From Methanohalophilus portucalensis (lineage in GTDB: Archaea > Halobacteriota > Methanosarcinia > Methanosarcinales > Methanosarcinaceae), in the NCBI RefSeq assembly GCF_002761295.1, contig NZ_CP017881.1, positions 2,020,876 to 2,084,875 on the forward strand: DNA of 64,000 bases, given 5' to 3'. Positions 10,123 through 19,099 of the stretch are shown here, in pieces (position 1 is the stretch's first letter; every line of letters begins with the position of its first letter). The notes beneath the pieces were generated by a model. That model was not told the origin of the DNA and did no database searches. It worked only from the letters and a program-made list of their open reading frames with translations. The position numbers and the translations under genes were made by a program.

Positions 10123-11559
10123 TCATTTTTTCCAGAAAGCAGAAGTAAGCATTACCATCACTGTAAATACTTCCAATCTGCCAATCCACATATTCAACAC
10201 AAGCAATAATTTACCCATAAACGGCAACAGGTTATAATTTGCCATCGGTCCAAAAAGATTGAAAGCCGGTCCAATGTTACCCAGTGTTGCTATGGATGCA
10301 CTCAATGAACTAAAAACATCCATTCCCATCATCGTAAGCAAACCAGAGCTTATGAAAAAAAGGATGAAATAAATTATAACAAACGATACAATGGAATGCA
10401 TTACATCATCAGATACTGCTTTTCCATTGAAACGAATAATACGCACAGCTTTAGGGTGAACAGCTTTGAATAGCTCCCTGTTTGCATACCTTAAAAGAAG
10501 CAGGATACGCACAATCTTAATCCCACCGCCGGTTGAGCCGGCACATCCCCCAAAAAACATCACTATAAATAGAAGCATCCTGCCTGAATCTGCCCATTGA
10601 TTAAAATCAACAGTTGCGTACCCGGTAGTTGTTAAAATAGATAATACCTGAAATACAGAATACCTGAAAGAAGTACCCAGATCATAGACATGATCTTTGA
10701 AAAGAAGAAGGGTAAGACTTAGAGTTGCAATTGCAATAATTAAAGTATAGAATTTGAATTCGTCATCTTTTAAAAGACTACCTTTATCCACATAGAACAT
10801 TCTGTAATGCAATGCAAAATTTGCACCTGCAAGGAACATAAAGAAACATATTATACCTTCCACAACAGGACTGTTAAAAGCAGCTATGCTATCTGCATAA
10901 GGGGAAAAACCCCCACATGCCATGGTGGTAAAAGTGTGAGTGATAGCATCATACAGGTTTAGTCCGGCAAGATAGAGTGCTACACATTCTACAACGGAAA
11001 TAGCCACATATACCATCCATAGGATCTTTGCGGTCTCTCTAATGCGAGGACGCAATTTGTCCTCCTGGGGACCAGGTACTTCAGCTCTGAACATCTGCCG
11101 ACCGGCAATACCCAATTTGGGCAGAATGGCTATAAACAGCATAATTATACCCATTCCACCAAGCCACTGGGTCATGGATCTCCAGAATAAAAGGCCTCTG
11201 CTATGACTCTCAATATCCACCATCACCGTAGCTCCGGTCGTAGTAAACCCGGACATGGATTCAAAAAAAGCATTTATTGGAGTCATTCCTTCAAGAACAA
11301 AGGGTATTGCACCGAAAATTGCTGCTGCAAGCCATCCAAAAGCAACAATCATGAAACCTTCCTTAAGATCCCAATCTTCTTTTGCAGGCTCTATCCTGAA
11401 AGCAAATATCGTGCCTGCTACCATTGTTATCGTAAAAGCTATAGCGAATGTCTGGGGAGATTCACTATAATACATACTTACAAAAAGGGGTATGAGCATC
11501 AGTAATCCAAGAAGCCATAGTAAAGTACCCAGAACACCCATCACAACTTTGAATTTCAT
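10123..11559 (-). CDS. trkH: Trk-type potassium transporter membrane subunit TrkH
   Basis: K+-translocating subunit, 478 aa. Four pore-loop repeats of the TrkH/KtrB family can be seen: MSGFTTTGATV, TTMACGGFSPY, ILTTTGYATVDF and ATLGNIGPAFNLF, each with a filter glycine, between pairs of transmembrane helices. It acts with the cytoplasmic regulator TrkA encoded just upstream (9 bp gap, same strand). Potassium uptake of this kind supports osmotic balance, consistent with a salt-adapted methanogen, though it is not proof of one. Confidence 0.95.
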   Translation of the reverse strand: MKFKVVMGVLGTLLWLLGLLMLIPLFVSMYYSESPQTFAIAFTITMVAGTIFAFRIEPAKEDWDLKEGFMIVAFGWLAAAIFGAIPFVLEGMTPINAFFESMSGFTTTGATVMVDIESHSRGLLFWRSMTQWLGGMGIIMLFIAILPKLGIAGRQMFRAEVPGPQEDKLRPRIRETAKILWMVYVAISVVECVALYLAGLNLYDAITHTFTTMACGGFSPYADSIAAFNSPVVEGIICFFMFLAGANFALHYRMFYVDKGSLLKDDEFKFYTLIIAIATLSLTLLLFKDHVYDLGTSFRYSVFQVLSILTTTGYATVDFNQWADSGRMLLFIVMFFGGCAGSTGGGIKIVRILLLLRYANRELFKAVHPKAVRIIRFNGKAVSDDVMHSIVSFVIIYFILFFISSGLLTMMGMDVFSSLSASIATLGNIGPAFNLFGPMANYNLLPFMGKLLLVLNMWIGRLEVFTVMVMLTSAFWKK

Positions 11560-11568
11560 GCAAACACC

Positions 11569-12897
11569 TTATTTGAACAGTTTTTCTACATCTGGAAGTA
11601 CAGAAGGTATAGAAAATACAAGAATATGATCACCTTCTTTTACCTTGTAATTTCCACGGGGAACAATAGTTGAGTCGTCATTGATAACCATACTTGCAAT
11701 TGAACCCTCCGGGAAGTTCACATTTTTGAGAAACTTGCCATTTATTTTTGATTTTTTAGAAACTGTGTACTCCACAATTTCAGCCTTATCTCCTTCAATG
11801 GTTGTCAGGGCCTCTATTCCTGTACCCATCGTGAGTTTGAGCACTTCATTAATCGTTGCTTCCCTGGGACTTACAGCACGATCTACACCAACCATTTCAA
11901 ATAAAGGTACATAATCAAAATGGTCCGCTCTTACTATCACCTTTTTTGCACCCATTTGTTTGGCCAAAAGAGAGCAGAGCAGATTTTTTTCATCACTGTT
12001 TGTAACAGATATTACCACATCCATTTCCCCTACACCCTCCTCCTTGAGGAGATTAAGATCAGAACCATCGCCCCACAATACAAGCGTTTTTTTGAGGTTA
12101 TCAGCTACCATTTCAGATCGGTATCTGTCTTTTTCTATAATCTTTATTTTCATATCAGTCGTTTCAAGCAACTGTGCCAGATAAAGTCCAACGATTCCGC
12201 CACCAATAATCATAGCAGTATTTTTTTTGATCTTTCCAAAAAAGGAAGATATATCTTTCATTGCGGATTTTTCACCGATAATGACAATGTGGTCTTCTGC
12301 GCGGATAAGATCGTCACCATGGGGAATAATAATTTGTGAGCCCCTGAAAAGGGCGCTCACAATACAGCAGCCAAATAAGCCTATATCACGGATGTGTTTA
12401 TCCACAAGATGGCTGTCTTCTTTGACAACAAATTCCATCATTTTTATTTTTCCATCGGCAAATGACTCCGAATCAATCGCAGAAGGTATAGAAAGAATAT
12501 CAGCAATCTCCGATGCAAGTGCAAGTTCAGGACATATCATTACATCGATACCAACCTGGGTACGTTTGGCTACCGGCCTGTCTATATAATCAGGATTACT
12601 GACCCGGGCCATGGTTTTAAAGGTCTTACTGGATTGCTTTATCAATTTAGTTGCCATACAGGCGACAATATTTACCTCATCATCACCTGTTAAAGCCAGA
12701 AGAAGATCGGCATCGATCAAAACTTTTTCAAGAATTGTAGCGTTTGCACCATTTCCCATGATTACCTGAACGTCAAGCTCATCCACTCTCTGACAGGCAT
12801 CTTCATCCTCATCGATGACAACAATATCATTTTCCAGATACAATGATTTTGCTATATGATAGCCAACTTCACCTGCACCTATGATGACTATTTTCAT
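11569..12897 (-). CDS. trkA: Trk potassium uptake regulatory protein TrkA
   Basis: Cytosolic nucleotide-binding gate of the Trk system, 442 aa with duplicated RCK units. The first Rossmann motif is IIGAGEVGYHIA at residues 4-15, the second IIGGGIVGLYLA around 220. Each is followed by a TrkA-C domain (near 140-210 and 365-442). NAD(H) or adenine nucleotides regulate the channel through these sites in known homologs. It is the first gene of the trkA-trkH pair. Confidence 0.95.
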   Translation of the reverse strand: MKIVIIGAGEVGYHIAKSLYLENDIVVIDEDEDACQRVDELDVQVIMGNGANATILEKVLIDADLLLALTGDDEVNIVACMATKLIKQSSKTFKTMARVSNPDYIDRPVAKRTQVGIDVMICPELALASEIADILSIPSAIDSESFADGKIKMMEFVVKEDSHLVDKHIRDIGLFGCCIVSALFRGSQIIIPHGDDLIRAEDHIVIIGEKSAMKDISSFFGKIKKNTAMIIGGGIVGLYLAQLLETTDMKIKIIEKDRYRSEMVADNLKKTLVLWGDGSDLNLLKEEGVGEMDVVISVTNSDEKNLLCSLLAKQMGAKKVIVRADHFDYVPLFEMVGVDRAVSPREATINEVLKLTMGTGIEALTTIEGDKAEIVEYTVSKKSKINGKFLKNVNFPEGSIASMVINDDSTIVPRGNYKVKEGDHILVFSIPSVLPDVEKLFK

Positions 12898-13084
12898 CCA
12901 TATTCCTCATAAAATTACACTATACAAAGCAAATTCATATCCCTACTATTAAGATCACTCATATTAATCTTTGTTAGCTTACCATTCTTCCTGTGTGGAT
13001 TTGGAATTCTGTAAGGATTAATATAGGGAAAATGGACAAAGCCACAGAAATATCATTTAATATTTAAAAAAGGAGTTGATGTAT

Positions 13085-13163
13085 GGTGGGACCGCGGAGA
13101 TTTGAACTCCAGTCGCAAGACCCCCAGCCTTGCAGGATGGACCAGGCTACCCTACGGTCCCAC
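13085..13163 (-). tRNA. tRNA-Pro (anticodon GGG)
   Basis: A full cloverleaf reads on the minus strand: acceptor GTGGGAC (13163-13157) pairs with GTCCCAC, the anticodon stem CAAGG/TCTTG encloses loop CTGGGGG with anticodon GGG, and the T-arm has the loop TTCAAAT. No intron is needed. A complete CCA end is not encoded. A TATA-like GATATAGG overlapping the ribB stop, about 30 bp upstream, is a plausible promoter. Confidence 0.92.
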
Positions 13164-13195
13164 GAGGATTGGTTCTAATAGGAACTTTCCCTATA

Positions 13196-13924
13196 TCACT
13201 TTTTCTGCCGGGTTACCCATTCTTTATAGACCTTTGTGATCTGGGCACCTTCCAGAAAAACACATCCATGCAACTGGGCATAGGTTCTGGCATCCTCTTT
13301 TGAAAGGGCTTTGCCGTTGGTATCATCCAGCATTTCACAGACTACCATTACAGGGGTTATACCGGCCATCTGTGCAAGAGCAACCGACAGCTCGGTCTGG
13401 CCCCGACGGTTTTCTACAAGCCCTTCAGCTGCCCGTAGCAATGCAACATGGCCCGGCGCACGGAACTCTTCTCCAAAAACAACGGTTTCCCCGTTTCTAC
13501 CCTTTTCAGAAATCTCAGCCAGCTTGTTGATTGTCAGGGCACGATCATTATCAGGAATGCCGGTACGTGTGTCCCTGTGATTGACCCAGATGGAAAAGGA
13601 AGAACGACTATCATATGCCAGATCACCGGCCTGCTCCACAGTATTACCAATTGCAGGCCATCTGCCTGCCCCCTCTGCCAGCAAATCCGCCATGAAAGGC
13701 AGACCCAGCGTCGTACAGACCTCATCGGCCAAGGCAGTGCATATCAACCCTCCACCATCGCGACGCATCCAGCGTACATCATCAGGAGTAATAGCCGAAG
13801 CCGCAATCACAAAATCCGTCTCCCCTTCCCGGCTGTCCGAATCAAATATAAATACCATTTCTCCCCGCTCAACCGCCTCAACGCCCTTTTTCACTTCGGG
13901 ATCTGAAAATTTAAAATTGTCCAT
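13196..13924 (-). CDS. ribB: 3,4-dihydroxy-2-butanone 4-phosphate synthase RibB
   Basis: Converts ribulose 5-phosphate to the four-carbon unit of riboflavin, 242 aa. The substrate loop FDSDSREGETDFV (residues 27-39), the RRDGGGLICTAL segment (54-65) and the later HRDTRTGIPDNDRA and RAPGHVALLRA stretches hold the acidic and histidine catalytic residues of the family. It is a stand-alone RibB with no GTP cyclohydrolase II domain, as usual in archaea. It lies 16 bp downstream of the regulator/kinase rbkR, so riboflavin synthesis and FMN formation form one operon. Confidence 0.95.
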   Translation of the reverse strand: MDNFKFSDPEVKKGVEAVERGEMVFIFDSDSREGETDFVIAASAITPDDVRWMRRDGGGLICTALADEVCTTLGLPFMADLLAEGAGRWPAIGNTVEQAGDLAYDSRSSFSIWVNHRDTRTGIPDNDRALTINKLAEISEKGRNGETVVFGEEFRAPGHVALLRAAEGLVENRRGQTELSVALAQMAGITPVMVVCEMLDDTNGKALSKEDARTYAQLHGCVFLEGAQITKVYKEWVTRQKK

Positions 13925-13940
13925 ACTAAATTACCTCCAA

Positions 13941-14603
13941 TCAATAATCAACAGTAACCTCTACCTCATCTCCGTCCTTCAAATCAAGCTCATCACGCAA
14001 TTTCACGGGGGAGATTATCTCCAGCAGATCAGCCGGATAATGGGTCCTGTCTGGAACCACAACTGCTGCCTCAAAACCCTCAACTTTCACACAAAAACAA
14101 TGACATGCACCGAAAGTACGCTCCCCGCTTGTGAAACCGGAGATAGGAATCACAGCACTTTCTGCAAGTTTATCCCTGAACTTCAGGCTAAGGTCATCCA
14201 GATGCACATTGAGAGTCCCAGGGTAAGGAGCAAAACCGAGTTTGTCCCCGAACTGGCGCTGGTAGCCTTCCTGGCCAATATAGTAGTGACCTTCACCAAG
14301 CCCGCTTACAATATGTCCCCGCAGATAAATCGGGTTTTTCTCAACGATTTCGGTGAATATATGCCTGTAATCTTCGTATTCCTTTTTCAACAATTGCCGG
14401 CCAGTTTTCGAGAGCAGTACTTCCTGTCCACCAGGCACAATACGCCTCTCAATATAGCCTTCATCTTCCAGGGATTTGAGAATCCTGGCTGAAGTCTTGG
14501 AACTGGTCGCCATGTATTCGGCAAACTCAGCTGAGGATAGTTTAACCGGATGATTCAATCCGCCTAGGAGGCCCAGTTCTTTCAGTGCTGGAATTAGATG
14601 CAT
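13941..14603 (-). CDS. rbkR: CTP-dependent riboflavin kinase fused to winged-helix regulator (RbkR/RibK)
   Basis: Two-domain protein, 220 aa. Residues about 1-80 form a winged helix-turn-helix (LSSAEFAEYMATSSKTSARIL), and residues about 90-220 are the archaeal riboflavin kinase, with GLGEGHYYIGQEGY and the PYPGTLNVHL motif. The kinase makes FMN using CTP. In archaea this fusion is known as RbkR, a regulator of riboflavin genes. It is first in an operon with ribB. Palindromic sequence begins 14 bp ahead of its start, so it may regulate itself. Confidence 0.93.
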   Translation of the reverse strand: MHLIPALKELGLLGGLNHPVKLSSAEFAEYMATSSKTSARILKSLEDEGYIERRIVPGGQEVLLSKTGRQLLKKEYEDYRHIFTEIVEKNPIYLRGHIVSGLGEGHYYIGQEGYQRQFGDKLGFAPYPGTLNVHLDDLSLKFRDKLAESAVIPISGFTSGERTFGACHCFCVKVEGFEAAVVVPDRTHYPADLLEIISPVKLRDELDLKDGDEVEVTVDY

Positions 14604-14616
14604 GTGAAATACTCCA

Positions 14617-14640
14617 TCTCAAAATTGAGACGTATCTCAT
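14617..14640 (-). promoter_or_regulatory. Palindromic candidate operator upstream of rbkR
   Basis: TCTCAA-AA-TTGAGA (14617-14630) has 6-bp inverted arms and runs into a second short inverted repeat GAGA-CGTA-TCTC (14627-14638). Both lie just ahead of the rbkR start in the gap shared with the divergent channel gene. This is where an autoregulatory RbkR site would be expected, but the motif has not been compared with known RbkR sites. Confidence 0.4.
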
Positions 14641-14741
14641 ATCTGGCTGATCGTTAATAAATGTTCGGCTGGCAACAGAGTAAATTATAACCATCGGGAA
14701 GACCATGAGAATTTAGGGAGAAGAATGTCCAGAGGATAGCC

Positions 14742-15623
14742 ATGAAAAAATACAACCCATATGAGAACAGGCCCTCTCATACAGGCTGGAGAAGAGACCT
14801 GTATGATATAATCTTCGAGGCTGATACACCTCTTGGAAAGGCCTTCGATATAGCACTTATAGTTGCCATCCTGGGAAGTGTTGCAATTGTAATGTTGGAC
14901 AGTGTGCAATCCATAAGCACCGTCCATCACCATAGCCTTTACATGCTGGAATGGAATTTCACCATTCTGTTCACCATAGAATATATCCTGCGGCTTATTT
15001 GTGTCAGAGACAAAAAAAAGTATGCTACCAGTTTTTTTGGTATAATAGATCTGCTGGCAATACTGCCTACTTACCTTATAGTGATCCTGCCCGGCGGACA
15101 ATACCTTCTTGTGGTACGTATCCTGAGACTGTTGCGGATATTCAGGATACTTAAGCTCGTGCAATATCTCTCGGAAACCGAACTTTTGCTCAGGGCCCTT
15201 AAGGAGAGTCAGCGCAAGATTACGATATTTTTGTTTACAATCCTGAATCTTGTCGTGATACTGGGTTCTGTGATGTATGTTGTTGAAAGCTCCAATCCAC
15301 AATTTTCCAGTATACCCGAGAGTATTTTCTGGGGCATCGTCACCATAACAACGGTAGGTTACGGGGATATTATACCCACCACATTCCTGGGAAAGACCAT
15401 CGCTTCACTGGTAATGATCATCGGTTATTCTATCATCGCTGTACCTACAGGGATAATCACACAATCTATAATACGAGTTTCCAACGAGGAAGATAAAGCA
15501 AAAATCGTAGAACAGACAAAAGGAAATATGTTTTCAAAAAAATGTCCGGGTTGTGCTTTTCAGGGACATGATCTGGATGCTGCCTACTGTAAACGTTGTG
15601 GGGAGAGACTTGAGGAGGAATGA
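14742..15623 (+). CDS. Voltage-gated-type potassium channel with C-terminal zinc ribbon
   Basis: Six-helix ion channel, 293 aa. An S4-like segment with regularly spaced arginines (VRILRLLRIFRILK, about 125-138) and the K+ selectivity filter TTVGYGD are clear. After the last helix comes a short cytoplasmic tail ending in a zinc ribbon (CPGCAFQG ... CKRCG). It would be a voltage-responsive K+ channel, although gating is only inferred. Its stop overlaps the copB-type ATPase start by 4 bp, linking K+ flux and metal export in one operon. It is divergent from rbkR. Confidence 0.92.
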   Translation: MKKYNPYENRPSHTGWRRDLYDIIFEADTPLGKAFDIALIVAILGSVAIVMLDSVQSISTVHHHSLYMLEWNFTILFTIEYILRLICVRDKKKYATSFFGIIDLLAILPTYLIVILPGGQYLLVVRILRLLRIFRILKLVQYLSETELLLRALKESQRKITIFLFTILNLVVILGSVMYVVESSNPQFSSIPESIFWGIVTITTVGYGDIIPTTFLGKTIASLVMIIGYSIIAVPTGIITQSIIRVSNEEDKAKIVEQTKGNMFSKKCPGCAFQGHDLDAAYCKRCGERLEEE

Positions 15624-17602
15624 AAATGGAGCATGGAGATAATAATGGACATTCGCATCATGCAATGATGCTGGAAGATTTCAGGAAACGCTTTTTCGTA
15701 TCTGTAGTTCTTACATTACCGGTTTTATTTCTTTCACCTATAATTCGCCAGGGGTTGGAAAGTGCAGGAGTGAGCCTACCGGCAATTGAAGGTGCCTCTT
15801 ATCTGCTTTTTGCCTTTTCCACACTGATCTTCTTCTACGGTGGCAAACCCTTCCTTACCGGCCTGCTGGATGAACTCAAATCCCGCCAACCCGGCATGAT
15901 GACATTGATTGCCGTTGCCATCAGTGTGGCCTACATATACAGCAGCCTGGTGGTTTTCGGTCTGGCAGGCAAATTCTTTTTCTGGGAACTTGCAACCCTT
16001 ATCGACATCATGCTCCTGGGCCACTGGATCGAGATGAGATCTGTAATGGGAGCTTCCATGGCTCTTGAGGAACTGGCAAAACTCATGCCTTCAAAAGCCC
16101 ACCGCATAGGAAAAGATGGTGAGACCGAGGATGTAGCACTGAACGAGTTACAGAATGGAGACAGGTTGCTGGTCAAACCCGGGGAAAAAATTCCTGCAGA
16201 TGGCAGTATCCTAAAGGGACAATCTTCGGTCAATGAAGCAATGTTGTCCGGAGAAACCACACCGATATCCAAAGAAAAAGACGATGAAGTGATTGGTGGT
16301 TCCATCAACGGGGAAGGGTCCCTGGAGATCATTATCGAAAAGACCGGTTCCGATTCATTCCTTTCGCAGGTAATTGAACTTGTAAAACAGGCACAAGAAA
16401 GCCGCTCCCGTGCACAGGACCTGGCCAACAGGGCCGCCCTGTGGCTGACTATAATAGCCTTAAGTGCAGGTGCTATAACCCTGTTTGCCTGGTTTAATCT
16501 GGCAGACTATGATTTCGCTTTTTCCCTGGAAAGAGCTGTTACCGTAATGGTAATCACATGTCCCCATGCCCTTGGTCTAGCAATTCCCCTTGTGATTGCA
16601 GTATCCTCTGCACTGGCCGCCAACAACGGGCTGCTGATCAAGGACAGGGCTGCCTTTGAGAAGGCACATGAGGTCGATGCGGTGGTTTTTGACAAGACCG
16701 GAACACTTACTGAAGGAAAATTCGGGGTCACCGACATAATTCCCTTTGAGAATGTATCAGAAGAAGAAATCTTGAAACTGGCTGCTTCAGTAGAAGCCGA
16801 ATCGGAACATTCCATAGCCCGGGGTATTGTGGAATCTACAGAGGAAAAATATCCTATTGAGGATTTCAACAGTATCCCCGGCAAGGGAGCGTATGCAACA
16901 GTTGAGGACAGGCAAATCACAGTTGCAAGTGGCTCCTATATAGCTGACCAGGGGTTCGAACCTGACGCAGCTGAAACAGAGGGGTTAACAGCTCAGGGTA
17001 AGACTGTTGTTTTCGTGGTTGAGGAGGATAGATTAATTGGTGCCATTGCCCTCGCAGATATTATACGTCCCGAATCAAAACAGGCTATTGCAACCCTTAA
17101 AGAGCGGGGCATACGCTGCATGATGCTTACGGGAGATAATGATAATGTAGCCCGGTGGGTAGCTGAAAGCATAGGCCTTGACGAATATTTTGCCGAAGTA
17201 CTCCCAAAGGAAAAAGAAGGGAAGGTCAAGGAAATCCAGGATCGCGGACTGCGTGTAGCAATGACTGGTGATGGTGTGAATGATGCACCTGCCCTGGCCC
17301 GTGCTGACCTCGGTGTGGCAATCGGGGCCGGAACTGATGTGGCAGTGGAAACGGCAGATATTGTGCTGGTACGCAGCAATCCCCTTGATATGATAACTGT
17401 CCTGGATCTTTCGGCAAAGACCTACAGCAAGATGAAGCAGAACCTGTTCTGGGCCACAGGTTACAATGCCATTGCCATCCCACTTGCAGCAGGGGTGCTG
17501 GTGGGACAGGGAATCCTGCTGTCCCCGGCTGTAGGGGCGGTGCTTATGTCGCTGAGTACGGTTATAGTTGCAGTCAATGCAAAATTCCTCTCCCTTAAAT
17601 GA
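15620..17602 (+). CDS. copB: Copper-translocating P-type ATPase, CopB-like (CPH type)
   Basis: P1B heavy-metal ATPase, 660 aa. It has a His-rich N-terminus (GHSHH), the actuator loop SGET (210-213), the membrane metal motif CPH at 314-316, the phosphorylation site DKTGTLT at 358-364 and TGDGVNDAP in the hinge. A CPH rather than CPC motif marks the P1B-3 group, associated with Cu(II) or Ag(I) export. The usual SEHP motif reads SEHS here. No CXXC heavy-metal domain is present. It follows the channel gene by overlap and precedes ftr by 79 bp. Confidence 0.93.
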   Translation: MKMEHGDNNGHSHHAMMLEDFRKRFFVSVVLTLPVLFLSPIIRQGLESAGVSLPAIEGASYLLFAFSTLIFFYGGKPFLTGLLDELKSRQPGMMTLIAVAISVAYIYSSLVVFGLAGKFFFWELATLIDIMLLGHWIEMRSVMGASMALEELAKLMPSKAHRIGKDGETEDVALNELQNGDRLLVKPGEKIPADGSILKGQSSVNEAMLSGETTPISKEKDDEVIGGSINGEGSLEIIIEKTGSDSFLSQVIELVKQAQESRSRAQDLANRAALWLTIIALSAGAITLFAWFNLADYDFAFSLERAVTVMVITCPHALGLAIPLVIAVSSALAANNGLLIKDRAAFEKAHEVDAVVFDKTGTLTEGKFGVTDIIPFENVSEEEILKLAASVEAESEHSIARGIVESTEEKYPIEDFNSIPGKGAYATVEDRQITVASGSYIADQGFEPDAAETEGLTAQGKTVVFVVEEDRLIGAIALADIIRPESKQAIATLKERGIRCMMLTGDNDNVARWVAESIGLDEYFAEVLPKEKEGKVKEIQDRGLRVAMTGDGVNDAPALARADLGVAIGAGTDVAVETADIVLVRSNPLDMITVLDLSAKTYSKMKQNLFWATGYNAIAIPLAAGVLVGQGILLSPAVGAVLMSLSTVIVAVNAKFLSLK

Positions 17603-17681
17603 GACAAAAAGCAATGTCGAAGATTATTTGTACTGCAAACAGTATCTCCCTTGTACCCTTAATTAAAGAGCAGGTGTCATA

Positions 17682-18575
17682 ATGGAAATTAACGGAGTAG
17701 AAATCGAAGATACTTTTGCAGAAGCATTCCCGATAAAGATCGGAAGAGTACTGATCACAGCCGTGAACGAAAAATGGGCAAGGGTAGCTGCACAGGAAGC
17801 CACAGGTTTTGGTACCTCTGTCATCATGTGTCCCGCAGAAGGCGGTATCGAAAGGGTTGCCAGTCCTGATGAAACCCCTGATGGAAGACCTGGTGTTTAC
17901 ATCCAGCTCTGCACCTTCGGCTACAAGTCCCTGGAAGAACAGCTCCTGGAAAGACTGGGCCAGTGCGTATTGACCGCTCCCACAACAGCCATGTTCAACG
18001 GTCTCCCGGATGCTGAAAAACAGTTTGACACCGGTTTCAAGCTCAAATTCTTCGCAGACGGTACAGAATCCGAAACCGAAGTCGGTGGCAGGAAGGCCTA
18101 TAAGATTCCAATGATGGAAGGTGACTTTATTACCGAACACTCCATGGGTGGAGTAAAAGGTATAGCAGGAGGGAACTTCTTCATCTTCGGAGACTGCCAG
18201 ATGAGTGCTCTCAATGCCGCAGAAGCAGCAGTTGAAGCTATAGAGAAGGTAGAAGGCTCCATTACTCCATTCCCCGGTGGTATAGTGGCCAGCGGCTCCA
18301 AACCAGGTGCCAACAAGTACACTTTCCTCAAGGCAACAGCAAACGAAAAGTTCTGCCCCTCCATCAGAGACCAGATAGAGGATACCCAGATCCCCGAAGG
18401 TGTGGGAGCAGTTTACGAGATCGTTATCAACGGTGTCAGCGAAGAAGCAATTTCCAGCGCAATGTCAGCCGGTATAAAGACAGCCGTAAAGGTTCCGGGT
18501 GTCAAAAAGATCTCCGCAGGCAATTACGGCGGAAACCTTGGCCCCTACAAATTCAATCTCCATGACCTCGTATGA
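17682..18575 (+). CDS. ftr: Formylmethanofuran:tetrahydromethanopterin formyltransferase Ftr
   Basis: Second enzyme of the hydrogenotrophic C1 path, run in reverse when methyl groups are oxidised. It moves the formyl group between methanofuran and tetrahydro(sarcina)pterin in the cytoplasm. At 297 aa it has the exact family size, with typical segments such as ATGFGTSVIMCPAEGG, PMMEGDF and FPGGIVASGSKPG. A T-rich tract right after the stop (18581-18598) may end its transcript. It is one of the firmest indicators that the organism is a methanogen. Confidence 0.98.
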   Translation: MEINGVEIEDTFAEAFPIKIGRVLITAVNEKWARVAAQEATGFGTSVIMCPAEGGIERVASPDETPDGRPGVYIQLCTFGYKSLEEQLLERLGQCVLTAPTTAMFNGLPDAEKQFDTGFKLKFFADGTESETEVGGRKAYKIPMMEGDFITEHSMGGVKGIAGGNFFIFGDCQMSALNAAEAAVEAIEKVEGSITPFPGGIVASGSKPGANKYTFLKATANEKFCPSIRDQIEDTQIPEGVGAVYEIVINGVSEEAISSAMSAGIKTAVKVPGVKKISAGNYGGNLGPYKFNLHDLV

Positions 18576-18610
18576 GCCGGGGTCCTCTTTTTTCTTTTTC
18601 GGATTCGGTA

Positions 18611-19099
18611 ATGATGCTTGAAAGTGAACCCTCTGAGCGTATCGATTCACGTGCATTGAAATCCTGGTTTGTAAGCGGACTCTTGCTAGGTATTGCCACC
18701 TTTTCAATTCCATTAGCATACATCGTTCTAATAGGTCCTGCATGGGATTTGCCACGGTATTGGGGCTGGATAGGTATAGCACTGGTGACAGTATTCACAT
18801 TATGGTCGGCAATAATTGCACCACAACTCAGGATACGTTTCTGGCGCTATGAAATAAGAGAAAATGAAGTAGATATCCAGAACGGTATTTTCATTATCAG
18901 AAGAACTCTTATCCCTATGGTCAGGATACAGCATGTTGATACTGAACACGGCCCCGTGATGAGATTCTTCGGGCTGGCAACATTAAGGATATCCACAGCT
19001 GCTACAGACCATTATATTCCCGCTTTATCAAGGGAAAAAGCTGCAGAGCTCATGGGAGAAATAGCAGCTCTTGCAAGAGTAAGTGATGAAGATGTCTGA
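18611..19099 (+). CDS. PH-domain (YdbS-like) membrane protein
   Basis: Small membrane protein with two N-terminal hydrophobic helices followed by a bacterial-type PH (bPH2) domain, as in the YdbS family (RRTLIPMVRIQHVDTEHGPVMRFFGLATLRISTA). Its function is unknown; YdbS/YdbT pairs occur in many prokaryotes. An ATGA overlap with ftr would allow a start at 18572, but ATG at 18611 or 18614 gives a more normal beginning after the T-tract. It overlaps the next PH-domain gene by about 14 bp. Confidence 0.8.
   Translation: MMLESEPSERIDSRALKSWFVSGLLLGIATFSIPLAYIVLIGPAWDLPRYWGWIGIALVTVFTLWSAIIAPQLRIRFWRYEIRENEVDIQNGIFIIRRTLIPMVRIQHVDTEHGPVMRFFGLATLRISTAATDHYIPALSREKAAELMGEIAALARVSDEDV

Noticed and set aside
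13085..13163. Intron in tRNA-Pro
   Set aside because: The anticodon arm closes normally with a 7-base loop, so no intron is required.
14685..15302. A 205-codon open frame on the minus strand
   Set aside because: It is antisense to the ion-channel gene, which has full S4 and filter motifs; the minus-strand protein is unlike any family.
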